Of a stretch of 64,000 bases of DNA, positions 25,868 through 34,839 are shown piece after piece. The stretch comes from an uncultured Psychrosphaera sp. (GTDB lineage Bacteria; Pseudomonadota; Gammaproteobacteria; Enterobacterales; Alteromonadaceae), in the NCBI RefSeq assembly GCF_947500655.1, contig NZ_CANMSK010000018.1:29057-93056 (forward strand), in the 5' to 3' direction. The notes beneath the pieces were generated by a model. The model saw nothing but the letters and a program-made list of their open reading frames with translations, had not been told where the DNA came from and did no database searches. Position 1 is the stretch's first letter; each line of letters starts with the position of its first letter. The translations under genes and the position numbers were made by a program.

Positions 25868-26581
25868 ATGGAAATCACTCAGAACGCATTAAAAGAAATC
25901 GCAACAGCACAAGCTCAAAGACAATCAAAGCCTGTTGAGGTTAGCAAGTCATCCACCGGCAACTTAACTGACGCAGTAAGCAAAGTGCAGTCTCAAACAT
26001 TGGCTGATGATATTTATACTAAAGCTGAACATATTCCTAAAGTTACTTACGACAAACCTCTAGAATTAACCACTGTTTTAGCTGATGATCCAGAATTGCT
26101 AGATAAAATGACCAATACAATTTCTTTTGGTGAGTTACCTATTCAAATTGGAAAAATACGGGATGAGTTTCAACTATTTATGAATGATTTAGAAACGGAT
26201 TCACCGACTTTAGCACAAAAAGATTGGGGGTTTTCCGTTGATGAAAATGACAAGTTAGTTGTCTCTGGCGATATAACTGAAGATGAACGAATTTACCTTG
26301 AAGAAAAATTAAATGAAAATGAAGATCTTGTCCGTTTAGCCAAAGAGGTTCCAGATATTTTAATTAAAGGCATGGAATATGACCGTGGTAATGATGGCAA
26401 AGGGCAATATTGGGGTAAATATGACGTTACCCAAGAAAATTTTAAAGACATTATTGATATAAAAGAGTTAATGGATGCATCATATCATCCAGTGACGAAC
26501 TCTTACTACGCTTTTGATTACCAAGACAACCTTGGAGCTCAGCTAGCTTGGAAAGCAGAAGTTAAATATGCTTATGAGTAA
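25868..26581 (+). CDS. Unknown protein, second of a tandem pair
   Basis: A 237-residue paralogue of the preceding gene. The first 45 residues and the core DWGFSVDENDKLVVSGDI are nearly the same, and the variable parts are residues 85-110 and the last 35, where the first copy has TTKEMGFFAANNVDL and this one ASYHPVTNSYYAF. The 69-base gap also keeps a similar ribosome-binding region, which points to tandem duplication including the 5' leader. A GCGAAC/GTTCGC terminator follows. Function unknown. Confidence 0.75.
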   Translation: MEITQNALKEIATAQAQRQSKPVEVSKSSTGNLTDAVSKVQSQTLADDIYTKAEHIPKVTYDKPLELTTVLADDPELLDKMTNTISFGELPIQIGKIRDEFQLFMNDLETDSPTLAQKDWGFSVDENDKLVVSGDITEDERIYLEEKLNENEDLVRLAKEVPDILIKGMEYDRGNDGKGQYWGKYDVTQENFKDIIDIKELMDASYHPVTNSYYAFDYQDNLGAQLAWKAEVKYAYE

Positions 26582-26672
26582 GTTAGGTTTGCTACTACAC
26601 ATATAAGCGTTAGTTTGTATTCACTGGAATAAAGGTGCATTGACCTAATCCAGTTATTTCAACTATTTGATT

Positions 26673-26697
26673 AAAGCGAACCGCTAGGTTCGCTTTT
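26673..26697. terminator. Terminator between tandem pair and TonB receptor gene
   Basis: AAAGCGAACC-GCTA-GGTTCGCTTTT is a strong hairpin with T- and A-runs on either side and can serve both convergent genes. Confidence 0.88.
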
Positions 26698-26714
26698 AAC
26701 TTCTAAATATAAAA

Positions 26715-28736
26715 CTATTCTCCAAATTTAAATCTAAGCCCGGCATTTACCGTGAAGCCGTCGTTTCTTGACCAGATATCAGTTGTCCATCTTCCGCTTG
26801 CTGATTGTGTTGGCAGAACTAAAGAATAGTCTTTGGTTTGTCTAACATTCAGCAGGTTCTCAGCATTAAGAAAGTAACTGATCTTGCCTATGGTAATTTG
26901 CCCTAACAGTCCTAAGTGCCAATACGGCTTACTTTTAGTTAAGTAAGGGTTATTTTCTAATTGTTGGCTGCCGGTGTAATAAGCCTCAAATCCAACCATA
27001 TGACTACCGTGCTCTTCCCACATAACCACTGCGCCAGCTGAATGTTCTGGTGTAAGAGCAAGTGGAATACGGTTAGTACCTGTGTTATCGGCTTTTGTTG
27101 CGTCTGTGTATAAATAACTTCCGGTAAATTTAATGTCTTGCCAGCGATAGCGTAATAACAGCTCAACACCTCTTATTTGGCTTTCTCCTGCGGCATTAAC
27201 AATACGAACTTGTTTATCTGATGTGGCATTTACACTGTCGATAACTTCAAGCTCCGTGGCGTTTTCAACATCTGAGGCGAACAATGTCATGCTGGTTTCC
27301 ACACTACCTAGTACATAACTAATATCCATAGATGCAGTTGATGCGGTTTCAGCGTCTATATTTTCTAGCTGTGCAAGGCGCGATAAACCCGCTTCATCTA
27401 TGTCTTCAATAAATGGACTAGGAGCAAAAAAGCCTTGTCCGTAAGAGCCTCTTACCGTCCAATCACCGGGCTTATATAACATTGAGATACGCGGACTAAC
27501 TTGAGTACCATATTCACTATGCCAATCTGCGCGAGTGCTCAATGATAATGAAACCTCATCGTTGGCATCAAAGTCTACTTGTGTAAATACGCCAGGAACT
27601 TGATAAGAATAATCATGTATTGGAAAGGTTTCTGACTTGTATTTTTCTGATTGGAAAGCGACACCAACAACCCATGCTGCTTTTTCTGTATAGCCTGAAA
27701 GACTAGTTTCAATGAGTTGACTTTGATGGCTGTCATCTTCAAACACAGCGCCGTATTCATGTTCATGATCTTGGTTCATTGCTGAGCCACGAACATTAAC
27801 ATTCATCACCTCACCTACTGGTTTATCATAAATAAAACCAATGTCGGTTCTTAACGAATCTTGTGTTTGCGCAAATGGGTTGCCGTCTGGAAGTGTTGCA
27901 CCTTCTTCAGGAAAGTTTGAATTTGCAACTGTGCCTCCCGTTCTTTGCTCAGTCATTGCTCCAAAAGTAAGGTACAAGTTAGCGCCGGTATCATCTTGCC
28001 AATAAAAACGAGGACGAACACTGGCTCTTTTGTATCCGGCCATATCTATCCAACCATCATCATCCAAGTCTTGTTGTTCTTGGTGATGAGCACCTGCGGT
28101 AACAGATGCACTAGTTGACTCAGTCAGTGGCGATGAGAAATACGAGGTAATATCTTGACCATTTTTAGAAGTGACATTAACTAACACCTCACCTTCAGGT
28201 TCGTCATTAGGTGTTCTTGAGATTAAATTGATCACGCCACCAAGAGCCGAAGCTCCGTACAGTGAAGACGCTGAGCCTTTAATGATTTCAACATTAGCAA
28301 GGTCCGTTGGTGGGATTTGTAACAAACCGATTGAAGCAGTTTGGCCTCCATATAATGGCAAGCCATCACTTAACAACTGAGTGTATCGTCCAAACATGCC
28401 TTGTAATCTGATATTGGCACTGCCTAAAGCTGGCGATGTAGTTTGCACCCTAACGCCACCCGTTTCAGCCACCAGCATAGAGATATTACCCGGGCGCATT
28501 AGGGCTTTCTCTTGAATTTCTTCACCATCAATGACTTCGGTGCGTGTTGCTGATTCGGTAACAATACGACCTAAGCGTGATGCGTTAACTTGGATTTTCT
28601 CAATTGTGCTGTCATTTTTTTCATGGTGGTCATGTTCATCATGGTGCTTATTTGGGATCTCATCTTTATCATTAGCTTGTGCTAATGCAGGAACCAACAG
28701 TGCAATCACTGCTAATTTTTTATAATTTTTTTGCAT
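26715..28736 (-). CDS. TonB-dependent receptor with His-rich N-terminus
   Basis: A 673-residue outer-membrane TonB-dependent receptor. It has a signal peptide (ending ALAQA), then a His/Asp/Glu-rich stretch (KHHDEHDHHEKND, about residues 30-42), a TonB-box-like segment (IEKIQVNASR), a plug domain (about 60-170, with IRLQGMFGRY and VEIIKGSASSLYGASALGGV) and a 22-stranded barrel ending in LRFKFGE. The His-rich segment suggests zinc or copper as cargo rather than a ferric siderophore. It follows a gene for a small Cys-rich exported protein on the same strand, with 126 bases between. The metal is inferred. Confidence 0.9.
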   Translation of the reverse strand: MQKNYKKLAVIALLVPALAQANDKDEIPNKHHDEHDHHEKNDSTIEKIQVNASRLGRIVTESATRTEVIDGEEIQEKALMRPGNISMLVAETGGVRVQTTSPALGSANIRLQGMFGRYTQLLSDGLPLYGGQTASIGLLQIPPTDLANVEIIKGSASSLYGASALGGVINLISRTPNDEPEGEVLVNVTSKNGQDITSYFSSPLTESTSASVTAGAHHQEQQDLDDDGWIDMAGYKRASVRPRFYWQDDTGANLYLTFGAMTEQRTGGTVANSNFPEEGATLPDGNPFAQTQDSLRTDIGFIYDKPVGEVMNVNVRGSAMNQDHEHEYGAVFEDDSHQSQLIETSLSGYTEKAAWVVGVAFQSEKYKSETFPIHDYSYQVPGVFTQVDFDANDEVSLSLSTRADWHSEYGTQVSPRISMLYKPGDWTVRGSYGQGFFAPSPFIEDIDEAGLSRLAQLENIDAETASTASMDISYVLGSVETSMTLFASDVENATELEVIDSVNATSDKQVRIVNAAGESQIRGVELLLRYRWQDIKFTGSYLYTDATKADNTGTNRIPLALTPEHSAGAVVMWEEHGSHMVGFEAYYTGSQQLENNPYLTKSKPYWHLGLLGQITIGKISYFLNAENLLNVRQTKDYSLVLPTQSASGRWTTDIWSRNDGFTVNAGLRFKFGE

Positions 28737-28862
28737 TTTTTACCTCGGGCAATGTTTAGTACTAGCTCAATACAATAAAGCTGATACTTTGATTACGTTA
28801 CTTTTAGTTACGTTACTTTCGATTATTTAAAAGCCTACACACGGATAGCCGCGTGCAATGTT

Positions 28863-29240
28863 TTATGAGGTAAAAATGGGAGGACGATACCGAGAGGTGG
28901 TAAAAGGTTTAGTCTGAACAAAAGATTGTTGTATATATGAAAATTCACTAACAAGCCCTAACTCGGAATTATCCATACCAACCGTTAGATAAGTTACAGG
29001 CGAACAGCCATTTAAAGCACAAATGCAATCCGAACCGCAGCATTCATCGTCGCAGCAATCGTCTGTATTCTCAGTAGAATTAGCTTCGTCATCAGGATTT
29101 ATATTTTCATTCAGCTGAATATCAACACTAGCGGCGGTAGATATTTCACAAGAACTAAAGATGTCATTTGCCATTGCTTGTCCAATAAAGGAAAAAAGCA
29201 TGACTGATAGAATGAGTACTTTTGAAAGCGCTTGGAACAT
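28863..29240 (-). CDS. Small Cys-rich exported protein upstream of TonB receptor
   Basis: A protein of about 125 residues with an N-terminal signal segment (ending FIGQAMA) and a compact metal-binding-like cluster CCDDECCGSDCICALNGC around residues 60-78. The rest is polar. I start it at the ATG at 29240, so that the signal peptide begins MFQALSK. No named family, but similar small periplasmic Cys-rich proteins accompany TonB receptors for copper or zinc. Its position just before the His-rich receptor suggests a shared metal-handling role. The spaced Cys pairs could bind a metal or form disulfides. Confidence 0.7.
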   Translation of the reverse strand: MFQALSKVLILSVMLFSFIGQAMANDIFSSCEISTAASVDIQLNENINPDDEANSTENTDDCCDDECCGSDCICALNGCSPVTYLTVGMDNSELGLVSEFSYIQQSFVQTKPFTTSRYRPPIFTS

Positions 29241-29312
29241 AAATAGACCTAAGATTAGTGTCACACTATGTTACGTGTTTGCTGGTTATTTGTGAACTAC
29301 CATTTAGAGCAA

Positions 29313-29332
29313 AATATAATTCCAATTATATT
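29313..29332 (-). promoter_or_regulatory. Palindromic AT-rich site upstream of metal-uptake genes
   Basis: AATATAATT-CC-AATTATATT is a near-perfect palindrome about 75-90 bases before the start of the Cys-rich protein gene. It includes a TATAAT on the minus strand, so it could be a -10 box overlapped by an operator for a dimeric regulator of the Fur/Zur type. This assignment is speculative. Confidence 0.35.
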
Positions 29333-29410
29333 AAATATTGGGTTAAAGACTTAAAAATTTATGAGGTTTTTATAGAAAGAGTTTTTAGTGGATTAAGCCT
29401 TTTCTAAATA

Positions 29411-29447
29411 AAAAAAGGCCACCGTTATTTCCATATAACGCGGCCTT
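29411..29447. terminator. Terminator of branched-chain aminotransferase gene
   Basis: AAAAAAGGCCACCGTTAT and ATAACGCGGCCTT make an imperfect long stem, with T-runs on the minus strand side, between the divergent-convergent genes at 29.4 kb. Confidence 0.8.
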
Positions 29448-29507
29448 ATTATTTCTTCTGTTTGTCTTGGTAAATATCTTATTTTGATATTTATAAAGGC
29501 AATGTAA

Positions 29508-30506
29508 TTAACACACTTTTGTTAACCAGTTATGAGTGTCTTCTGCTTTACCCCATTGAATATTGTTCAATGCTAGGCGCAATTTATCGGCAATTGGCCC
29601 CGGCTTACCAGAACCTACTGTGTATTCACTATCATTATGAATAAAAGTACCAACCGATGTTAATACCGCAGCAGTACCTGACAATACAGCTTCTACTTCT
29701 GGTTTTGCAGCTAGTTTAATTAATTCAGCCACCGTCATATCGCGTTCTGTCACTTTCATACCTAAGTCTTTAGCTAAGGTCAAAATAGACGAACGTGTAA
29801 TGCCATGTAAAAAGCTTGAGTCTAAACCTTTAGTGATGATCTCGTTGCCGTCGATTAATAAGAAGTTAGCAGCACCTGTTTCTTGTACATCGCCATTTGG
29901 GCAGAACAAGATTTGATCAGCTTGTACTTCTTTATTGGCTTTCACAATTGGGCCTAACGCGCTGGCGTAGTTACCACCGCTTTTGATCATTCCCATATGA
30001 GGTGCACAGCGCATACCGGTTTCATCTAATAAAAGACGTAAGGCTTTAGCGCCGCCAGTAAAGTAATCGCCAACAGGTGAAAGTAATACGTACAACATTG
30101 AGCTTGCGCTTGGAACGGCCGCTTTACCAATTGCTGCTTCAGTCCCTATGTGTGTAGGGCGAATGTACATTGAACCAGGAGGTGCAGGTACTTCACTTGC
30201 AAAGTTGGCCACAATGTCTGTGATCATTTTAGTGACTTGCGCTTCATCAATAGCTGGTAATGATAAAAACTGGCTGCTTTGCGCTAGGCGTTTAATGTTT
30301 TGATCTATACGAAATACATGCACACTGCCATCTTCATGACGAAATGCCTTTAAACCTTCAAAACACGTACTTGAGTAATGCAACACATGTGCACCGGGAT
30401 GCATTTGCATGCTATCTGCGGGGACAAGACTTGCTGCACTCCACTTACCATTTTCAAATGTTGCCATTGCCATTTGAGGCATAAAAACACTACCAAAAGC
30501 TGCCAT
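29508..30506 (-). CDS. ilvE: Branched-chain amino-acid aminotransferase
   Basis: A 332-residue fold-type IV PLP aminotransferase that interconverts branched-chain amino acids and their 2-oxo acids. The PLP Lys is Lys175 in GMIKSGGNYAS, and GDVQETGAANF, TGLDSSFLHGITRSSIL-like text and SGTAAVLTSVG fit the BCAT cofactor site. I start at the ATG at 30506, which has AGGAAGTG a few bases before; two codons upstream a GTG is also in frame. No other ilv genes are nearby, so it is a stand-alone gene. Confidence 0.93.
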   Translation of the reverse strand: MAAFGSVFMPQMAMATFENGKWSAASLVPADSMQMHPGAHVLHYSSTCFEGLKAFRHEDGSVHVFRIDQNIKRLAQSSQFLSLPAIDEAQVTKMITDIVANFASEVPAPPGSMYIRPTHIGTEAAIGKAAVPSASSMLYVLLSPVGDYFTGGAKALRLLLDETGMRCAPHMGMIKSGGNYASALGPIVKANKEVQADQILFCPNGDVQETGAANFLLIDGNEIITKGLDSSFLHGITRSSILTLAKDLGMKVTERDMTVAELIKLAAKPEVEAVLSGTAAVLTSVGTFIHNDSEYTVGSGKPGPIADKLRLALNNIQWGKAEDTHNWLTKVC

Positions 30507-30972
30507 TATCACTTCCTATATAATAGATAAACCAGAGCCATATCAATGAAACGTTAGCATGATATAAGCTCGAAAATAAGAATTCTAATTTGATGAGTTT
30601 AATTAAGAGAGCCGAATTGTCTGATAAATAAATCGTAGGTAACTGATCAAATAGAAGATACGAGATATTACTCCCAACACACCGAAGACTCAATGACCCA
30701 GTGTAATTAATACAAGTGATATAGGGAGATTTTAGATAAGATTGATTTGTCGGCAACGAAAATCCGCTATATTTAAAAATTTAAATTAGTATTAAATAAC
30801 AACTTTGCTTGTGACTTTTAGAAATAAGTAATTCAACTAAGTTCTCTTAGTATTTACCTTTATAAAGAGAACAATCCCCACTTTAGAGGAAAAAGTATTC
30901 AAAATAATATATACTTTGCTGATAAAACATTATGCGTATTCCCAAAGTACGGACACATTTAGGCGATTATCT
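30507..30972. other. Intergenic region, no gene seen
   Basis: About 465 bases separate the divergent aminotransferase and TPR-GGDEF genes. The sequence is AT-rich and should hold both promoters. I see no RNA gene, hairpin or repeat that stands out. Confidence 0.6.
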
Positions 30973-33474
30973 ATGCTTTTGCACTCTACTTTATACCAAT
31001 GGTATTCAGTAATTCCTTTTTTTTATAGAGCCTCTCTCTCTATTCAAAAGACTCTATTGTCTTTTACACGATTAATTAATAAATACGCGCGCCCACTTAC
31101 TTTTGGTATTTTTACGTTCTTTTTATCCAGCGCTTATTCGCAAGACAATGCCCCTCAAACGTCTGTAACCAGTATTGAAATAGATAAGTTATCTGACTCT
31201 GAACTATTAAAACAAGCTAAGCTACTTAAATATACCAATATCCCTCTAAGCATAGAGTTGACTAATAAAGCTCTTAAATTATCAAACGAACATAACAATC
31301 TTAATAAAAGTGCACAGGCTCATACTTTGTTAGGGAAATTGGCTGAAAAATCAAATGAGATCGATCAGTCAATGGAGCACTTTTATCAAGCATCCCTAAT
31401 TTATAAAGGTTTGGGTGATGAGCGTGAACAGATAAAATCTTCACTTTATTACGCCAATAGCCTTTTTACCGCAAAGCGCTATGACGACGCTAATAAAATA
31501 ATTGATGAGTTACTGCCTGTAACACAGCAATATGGCGATGAATTATATATAGCAAAAACCTTAGTGACCAAAGGCGACGGTTATTACCAGCAAGAAAATT
31601 ATAGCGATGCCATCGTGCAATACAGCAATGCCACAAGCCACCTTTCAAACGACAATAAAACGATACAAAAACAACTTGCTCAAACTTATAAAAGAATCGC
31701 TCAATCTTATAAACGCTTAAAAGATAAAAAACAAACCGCTTCTTTTTATAAAAAAACATTAGATATATTTATCGAGTTAGAAGATAAAAAATCCATAGCT
31801 CATACCTTGCATAACCTTTCCACAGCTGAGCGTAATCTCGGGAATTATGTAATAGCACTTGATTATTCAATGCGTGCTTTAGAAATACACGAACAAATAG
31901 AAGATCCTGAAGGGCGTGCTAAAGCATTATTGGGCACCGGCATAATTTATCGACATATTGGTCGTTACGAAAAATCACTTAACTATGTGCATGAAGCTCA
32001 CTTATATTACAAAGCGGTCAATAACATCAGTGCCATGCTCAATACGTCAAATCAGATGGGCTTTGTTTATACACGTTTAAAAAAATTCCAACAGGCCAGA
32101 TCATTTTACCAACTAACAATTGATCTACCTGAAGAAAAAGTGGACCCTAAAGATCTTGCTACCGCATTAAGAGAAATGGCGGTTATTGACTTGAGTTCTG
32201 GTAATTACGCATCGGCTATGACGATGGCTAAAAAGTCTCATAATATATATAAAGCGTTAAATGAAAAATCAAAGTGTTCTATAACGGCACGGATCATTGG
32301 AAATATTTATTATGCTCAAGACAATGAGACACAAGATAAAGCGGCTCTAAATGGTCGTACACAAAATAATCTTAGCCACAATAACCATACCCGAGCTATA
32401 GCTTACTATGAGGAGTCTTTAGCGCTTGCTACTGAGATAGGTCATAAAACATATCAAGCAAAAGCGTTAACTTACTTAGGTCGCGCTTTGTTAACGAGCA
32501 ATATCGACAAAGCAGTAGAATTGTTAAAAAAATCGTTGAAATTATCCACTGAGATTGATTATAAATCACAGAGATTAGACGCTTATAATTTACTTCGCAA
32601 GGCAGAAAAAATGCGAGGGAATATTACTGAATCACTACGTTATGCTGAAAAAGAACTCTCATTAACTAGAGTGCTCCAAAAAGAACGAGAAGATGATGAA
32701 CTTATCCTAGCCAAAGCAAATTTACATTCTTACAAAATAGAAATGGAATTGGAGTCATTAAAAGAAAAAGCCAAACTTAATCAACTTCAACTGGCTAAGA
32801 AAAATAGTGAAATTGAAATAGCTGGGCAAGCAAGAAAAATTTCTGAATTAGAGCTCACCAAAAATCAATATGCGAGTATCGCGCTAGCTTCATTATTAGC
32901 GATATGTTTGCTCGCTGTGATATTTATTTATTTGAAATTTTCCAATTCAAAAAAACGAAATAAAGAACTTAATTATCTAGCCGCTCGCGACCCACTAACC
33001 AACTGTTACAACCGTCGAATTTTGTTCGACTTTATGAATAGAGACTTTGCAAATTCAGAACAGCTAGACGAGTATTGCATTATTCTGGTTGATATAGACC
33101 ACTTTAAAGCGGTAAATGACACATACGGACATAGTACTGGAGACTCAGTACTTCGTGAAGTAGCCAACATTTTACAAACTTGTGTACGCCAAAATGATAT
33201 TGTCTCGCGCTTTGGTGGCGAAGAGTTTTGTATTGTTTTACCTGGTGCGTCTCAAGAGCAAACGATGCGTATTGCCGAAGCTATGCGCCTAGAAGTTGAA
33301 ACTAGCCATTTTGACGAGATTACGACGACATGTAGCTTTGGTGTATCCTCCATTAAATTTAATGCAAAAGATCCTACTGAATTAATTGACCAAGCTGATT
33401 TAGCGTTATTTAAATCAAAATCAAATGGCCGTAATTTAGTTACCTTGTGGGACAAAACACTAGAGAGTGAGTGA
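30973..33474 (+). CDS. TPR-GGDEF diguanylate cyclase, membrane-anchored
   Basis: A protein of about 833 residues. It starts with a signal or membrane-entry segment (to about residue 57), then a long run of tetratricopeptide repeats (about 80-560), a coiled coil, one membrane helix (about 636-658) and a C-terminal GGDEF domain. The active site GGEEF (748-752) is intact and an inhibitory RxxD site (R739-D742) lies five residues before it, so c-di-GMP synthesis with product feedback is expected. The TPR region should be periplasmic and act as the sensor. I choose the ATG at 30973; a TTG start 19 codons earlier lacks support. Confidence 0.9.
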   Translation: MLLHSTLYQWYSVIPFFYRASLSIQKTLLSFTRLINKYARPLTFGIFTFFLSSAYSQDNAPQTSVTSIEIDKLSDSELLKQAKLLKYTNIPLSIELTNKALKLSNEHNNLNKSAQAHTLLGKLAEKSNEIDQSMEHFYQASLIYKGLGDEREQIKSSLYYANSLFTAKRYDDANKIIDELLPVTQQYGDELYIAKTLVTKGDGYYQQENYSDAIVQYSNATSHLSNDNKTIQKQLAQTYKRIAQSYKRLKDKKQTASFYKKTLDIFIELEDKKSIAHTLHNLSTAERNLGNYVIALDYSMRALEIHEQIEDPEGRAKALLGTGIIYRHIGRYEKSLNYVHEAHLYYKAVNNISAMLNTSNQMGFVYTRLKKFQQARSFYQLTIDLPEEKVDPKDLATALREMAVIDLSSGNYASAMTMAKKSHNIYKALNEKSKCSITARIIGNIYYAQDNETQDKAALNGRTQNNLSHNNHTRAIAYYEESLALATEIGHKTYQAKALTYLGRALLTSNIDKAVELLKKSLKLSTEIDYKSQRLDAYNLLRKAEKMRGNITESLRYAEKELSLTRVLQKEREDDELILAKANLHSYKIEMELESLKEKAKLNQLQLAKKNSEIEIAGQARKISELELTKNQYASIALASLLAICLLAVIFIYLKFSNSKKRNKELNYLAARDPLTNCYNRRILFDFMNRDFANSEQLDEYCIILVDIDHFKAVNDTYGHSTGDSVLREVANILQTCVRQNDIVSRFGGEEFCIVLPGASQEQTMRIAEAMRLEVETSHFDEITTTCSFGVSSIKFNAKDPTELIDQADLALFKSKSNGRNLVTLWDKTLESE

Positions 33475-33546
33475 GCTTAAAATTAAAAAAACACAAAGCA
33501 CATTGCTTATGAACTACAAGTTAGAAGTTTACTTGCGTTCTTATAT

Positions 33547-34062
33547 TTAGTTGTTAATACCTAACGAGGTTCCTCTGCCAGTGTGGCACTTTCCAAATAA
33601 CTCTCCTTGTATGAAATTTGTCACAGCATCATATTGTAAAAAGACTGTCATTCCGGAAAGCTTATCTGCTCGGTATGATTTAGGGTCATTAAAAAGCCAA
33701 ACTTCTTCCATTGTCTTACTATCACTTTTCACAATTCTAAACTCAGTAAATTCATCTTTACCATAACCACAACGTTTTTTAATATTGTCAAAAGCCATTG
33801 TTTGGTATCGTTGGCTTATGCCGCTTTCTCCAGCAATGCCAGCCCAAACTTCGATTAATTCTATTGCGCCTTTATCAGAGCTATCTTTTATTAAACGAAC
33901 GGGCGATTTGCTTTTTATCAGTATTTCATTCCATTGCTCTTGAGTTTTACTGTTTATATCAACGTTATTTATGTTGGCAGCGGTATTAACCTTGTTATTC
34001 TGACTGACTGAGCAGCCAGTTATTAAAAGTATATTGAAAATGGTAATTACTAATTTATTCAT
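33547..34062 (-). CDS. Putative lipoprotein, unknown function
   Basis: A 171-residue protein with a lipobox (LLITGC, Cys17) at the end of a short hydrophobic signal. The mature part contains two Cys (near residues 95 and 159) that may pair, and a polar Asn-rich linker (20-40). I do not recognise the domain, beyond a general similarity to small secreted alpha/beta proteins of marine bacteria. It is convergent with the TPR-GGDEF gene. Confidence 0.7.
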   Translation of the reverse strand: MNKLVITIFNILLITGCSVSQNNKVNTAANINNVDINSKTQEQWNEILIKSKSPVRLIKDSSDKGAIELIEVWAGIAGESGISQRYQTMAFDNIKKRCGYGKDEFTEFRIVKSDSKTMEEVWLFNDPKSYRADKLSGMTVFLQYDAVTNFIQGELFGKCHTGRGTSLGINN

Positions 34063-34184
34063 TGTGGACCCTTAGTATTTAGCGCCTTTGGCATTGATTA
34101 AATAACCACACTCATAATACTTTTTTGTTGTTAAAACAGGCATTACCTGACAAAAAATAGAGTTTAGCAGCTAAACGCTCTGCA

Positions 34185-34208
34185 TAAAAAACTTAACGGT
34201 TAAGTTTT
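34185..34208 (-). terminator. Terminator of small membrane-protein gene
   Basis: AAAACTTAAC-G-GTTAAGTTTT is a perfect 10-bp stem right behind the stop codon, followed by T on the minus strand. Confidence 0.8.
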
Positions 34209-34211
34209 AAC

Positions 34212-34706
34212 TTACTCTGTCACCTCGGAGTTTACAGCGATAAAATGTTTAATTAATCGATAGTTTATAACAATATGGATAACCGCAAATACTACGATAA
34301 CGAATAAACAACTATAAAATATAGCTGTGTACATTTGATAAGGATGACTAAATATAATCGGTTCCTCTGCACCCCAATATATTGCTTGAGAAATAACGGA
34401 GACGATGCCTAAAAAAAGAAAAGTAATTCGAGTTACTAGCTTTAATTGTGGTCCTATTACCACTGAAGATAACCCCACAAAACCAAACAAGCCAAATACC
34501 CACATTAAAATCCCCAACAATAACGACAAGATAGATTGGTCATAGGTATCTGAATAGCTACCTGAAGATATACCATAAATTATACTGTACGACGCCCCAA
34601 TGATCATAGAGCAACAAATCACTGCTAGAATAAATGCAGGTAGCCAAGCAAAAATAAATGTAAGGACAGTTAATATCTTTGGAGTCTTTGCTAACATAAC
34701 GGTCAA
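34212..34706 (-). CDS. Small integral membrane protein
   Basis: A 164-residue inner-membrane protein with four hydrophobic segments (about 13-40, 55-80, 92-112 and 128-150). No motif identifies a family and charged residues are few. It stands between an unrelated lipoprotein gene and an RND pump operon, all on the same strand but separated by terminators. Function unknown. Confidence 0.65.
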   Translation of the reverse strand: MTVMLAKTPKILTVLTFIFAWLPAFILAVICCSMIIGASYSIIYGISSGSYSDTYDQSILSLLLGILMWVFGLFGFVGLSSVVIGPQLKLVTRITFLFLGIVSVISQAIYWGAEEPIIFSHPYQMYTAIFYSCLFVIVVFAVIHIVINYRLIKHFIAVNSEVTE

Positions 34707-34801
34707 GATGCCTTTCCTTTTAATATGCTTAACTTAACTGGATTCAGTTTACACTGTGTTAGTTTGTTTTTATATATTGCTTATATTGCTAGTACAGAAT
34801 C

Positions 34802-34826
34802 AAAAAAGGGAGCTAATTAGCTCCCT
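34802..34826 (-). terminator. Terminator of the RND efflux operon
   Basis: GGGAGCTAATTAGCTCCC is a perfect palindrome followed by TTTTTTG on the minus strand, just past the permease stop codon. Confidence 0.92.
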
Positions 34827-34839
34827 CACCTTAATTAGG

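Noticed and set aside
30490..30756. 88-codon minus-strand open frame upstream of the aminotransferase gene
   Set aside because: It overlaps the aminotransferase start and the likely promoter region; low-complexity hydrophobic translation without family character.
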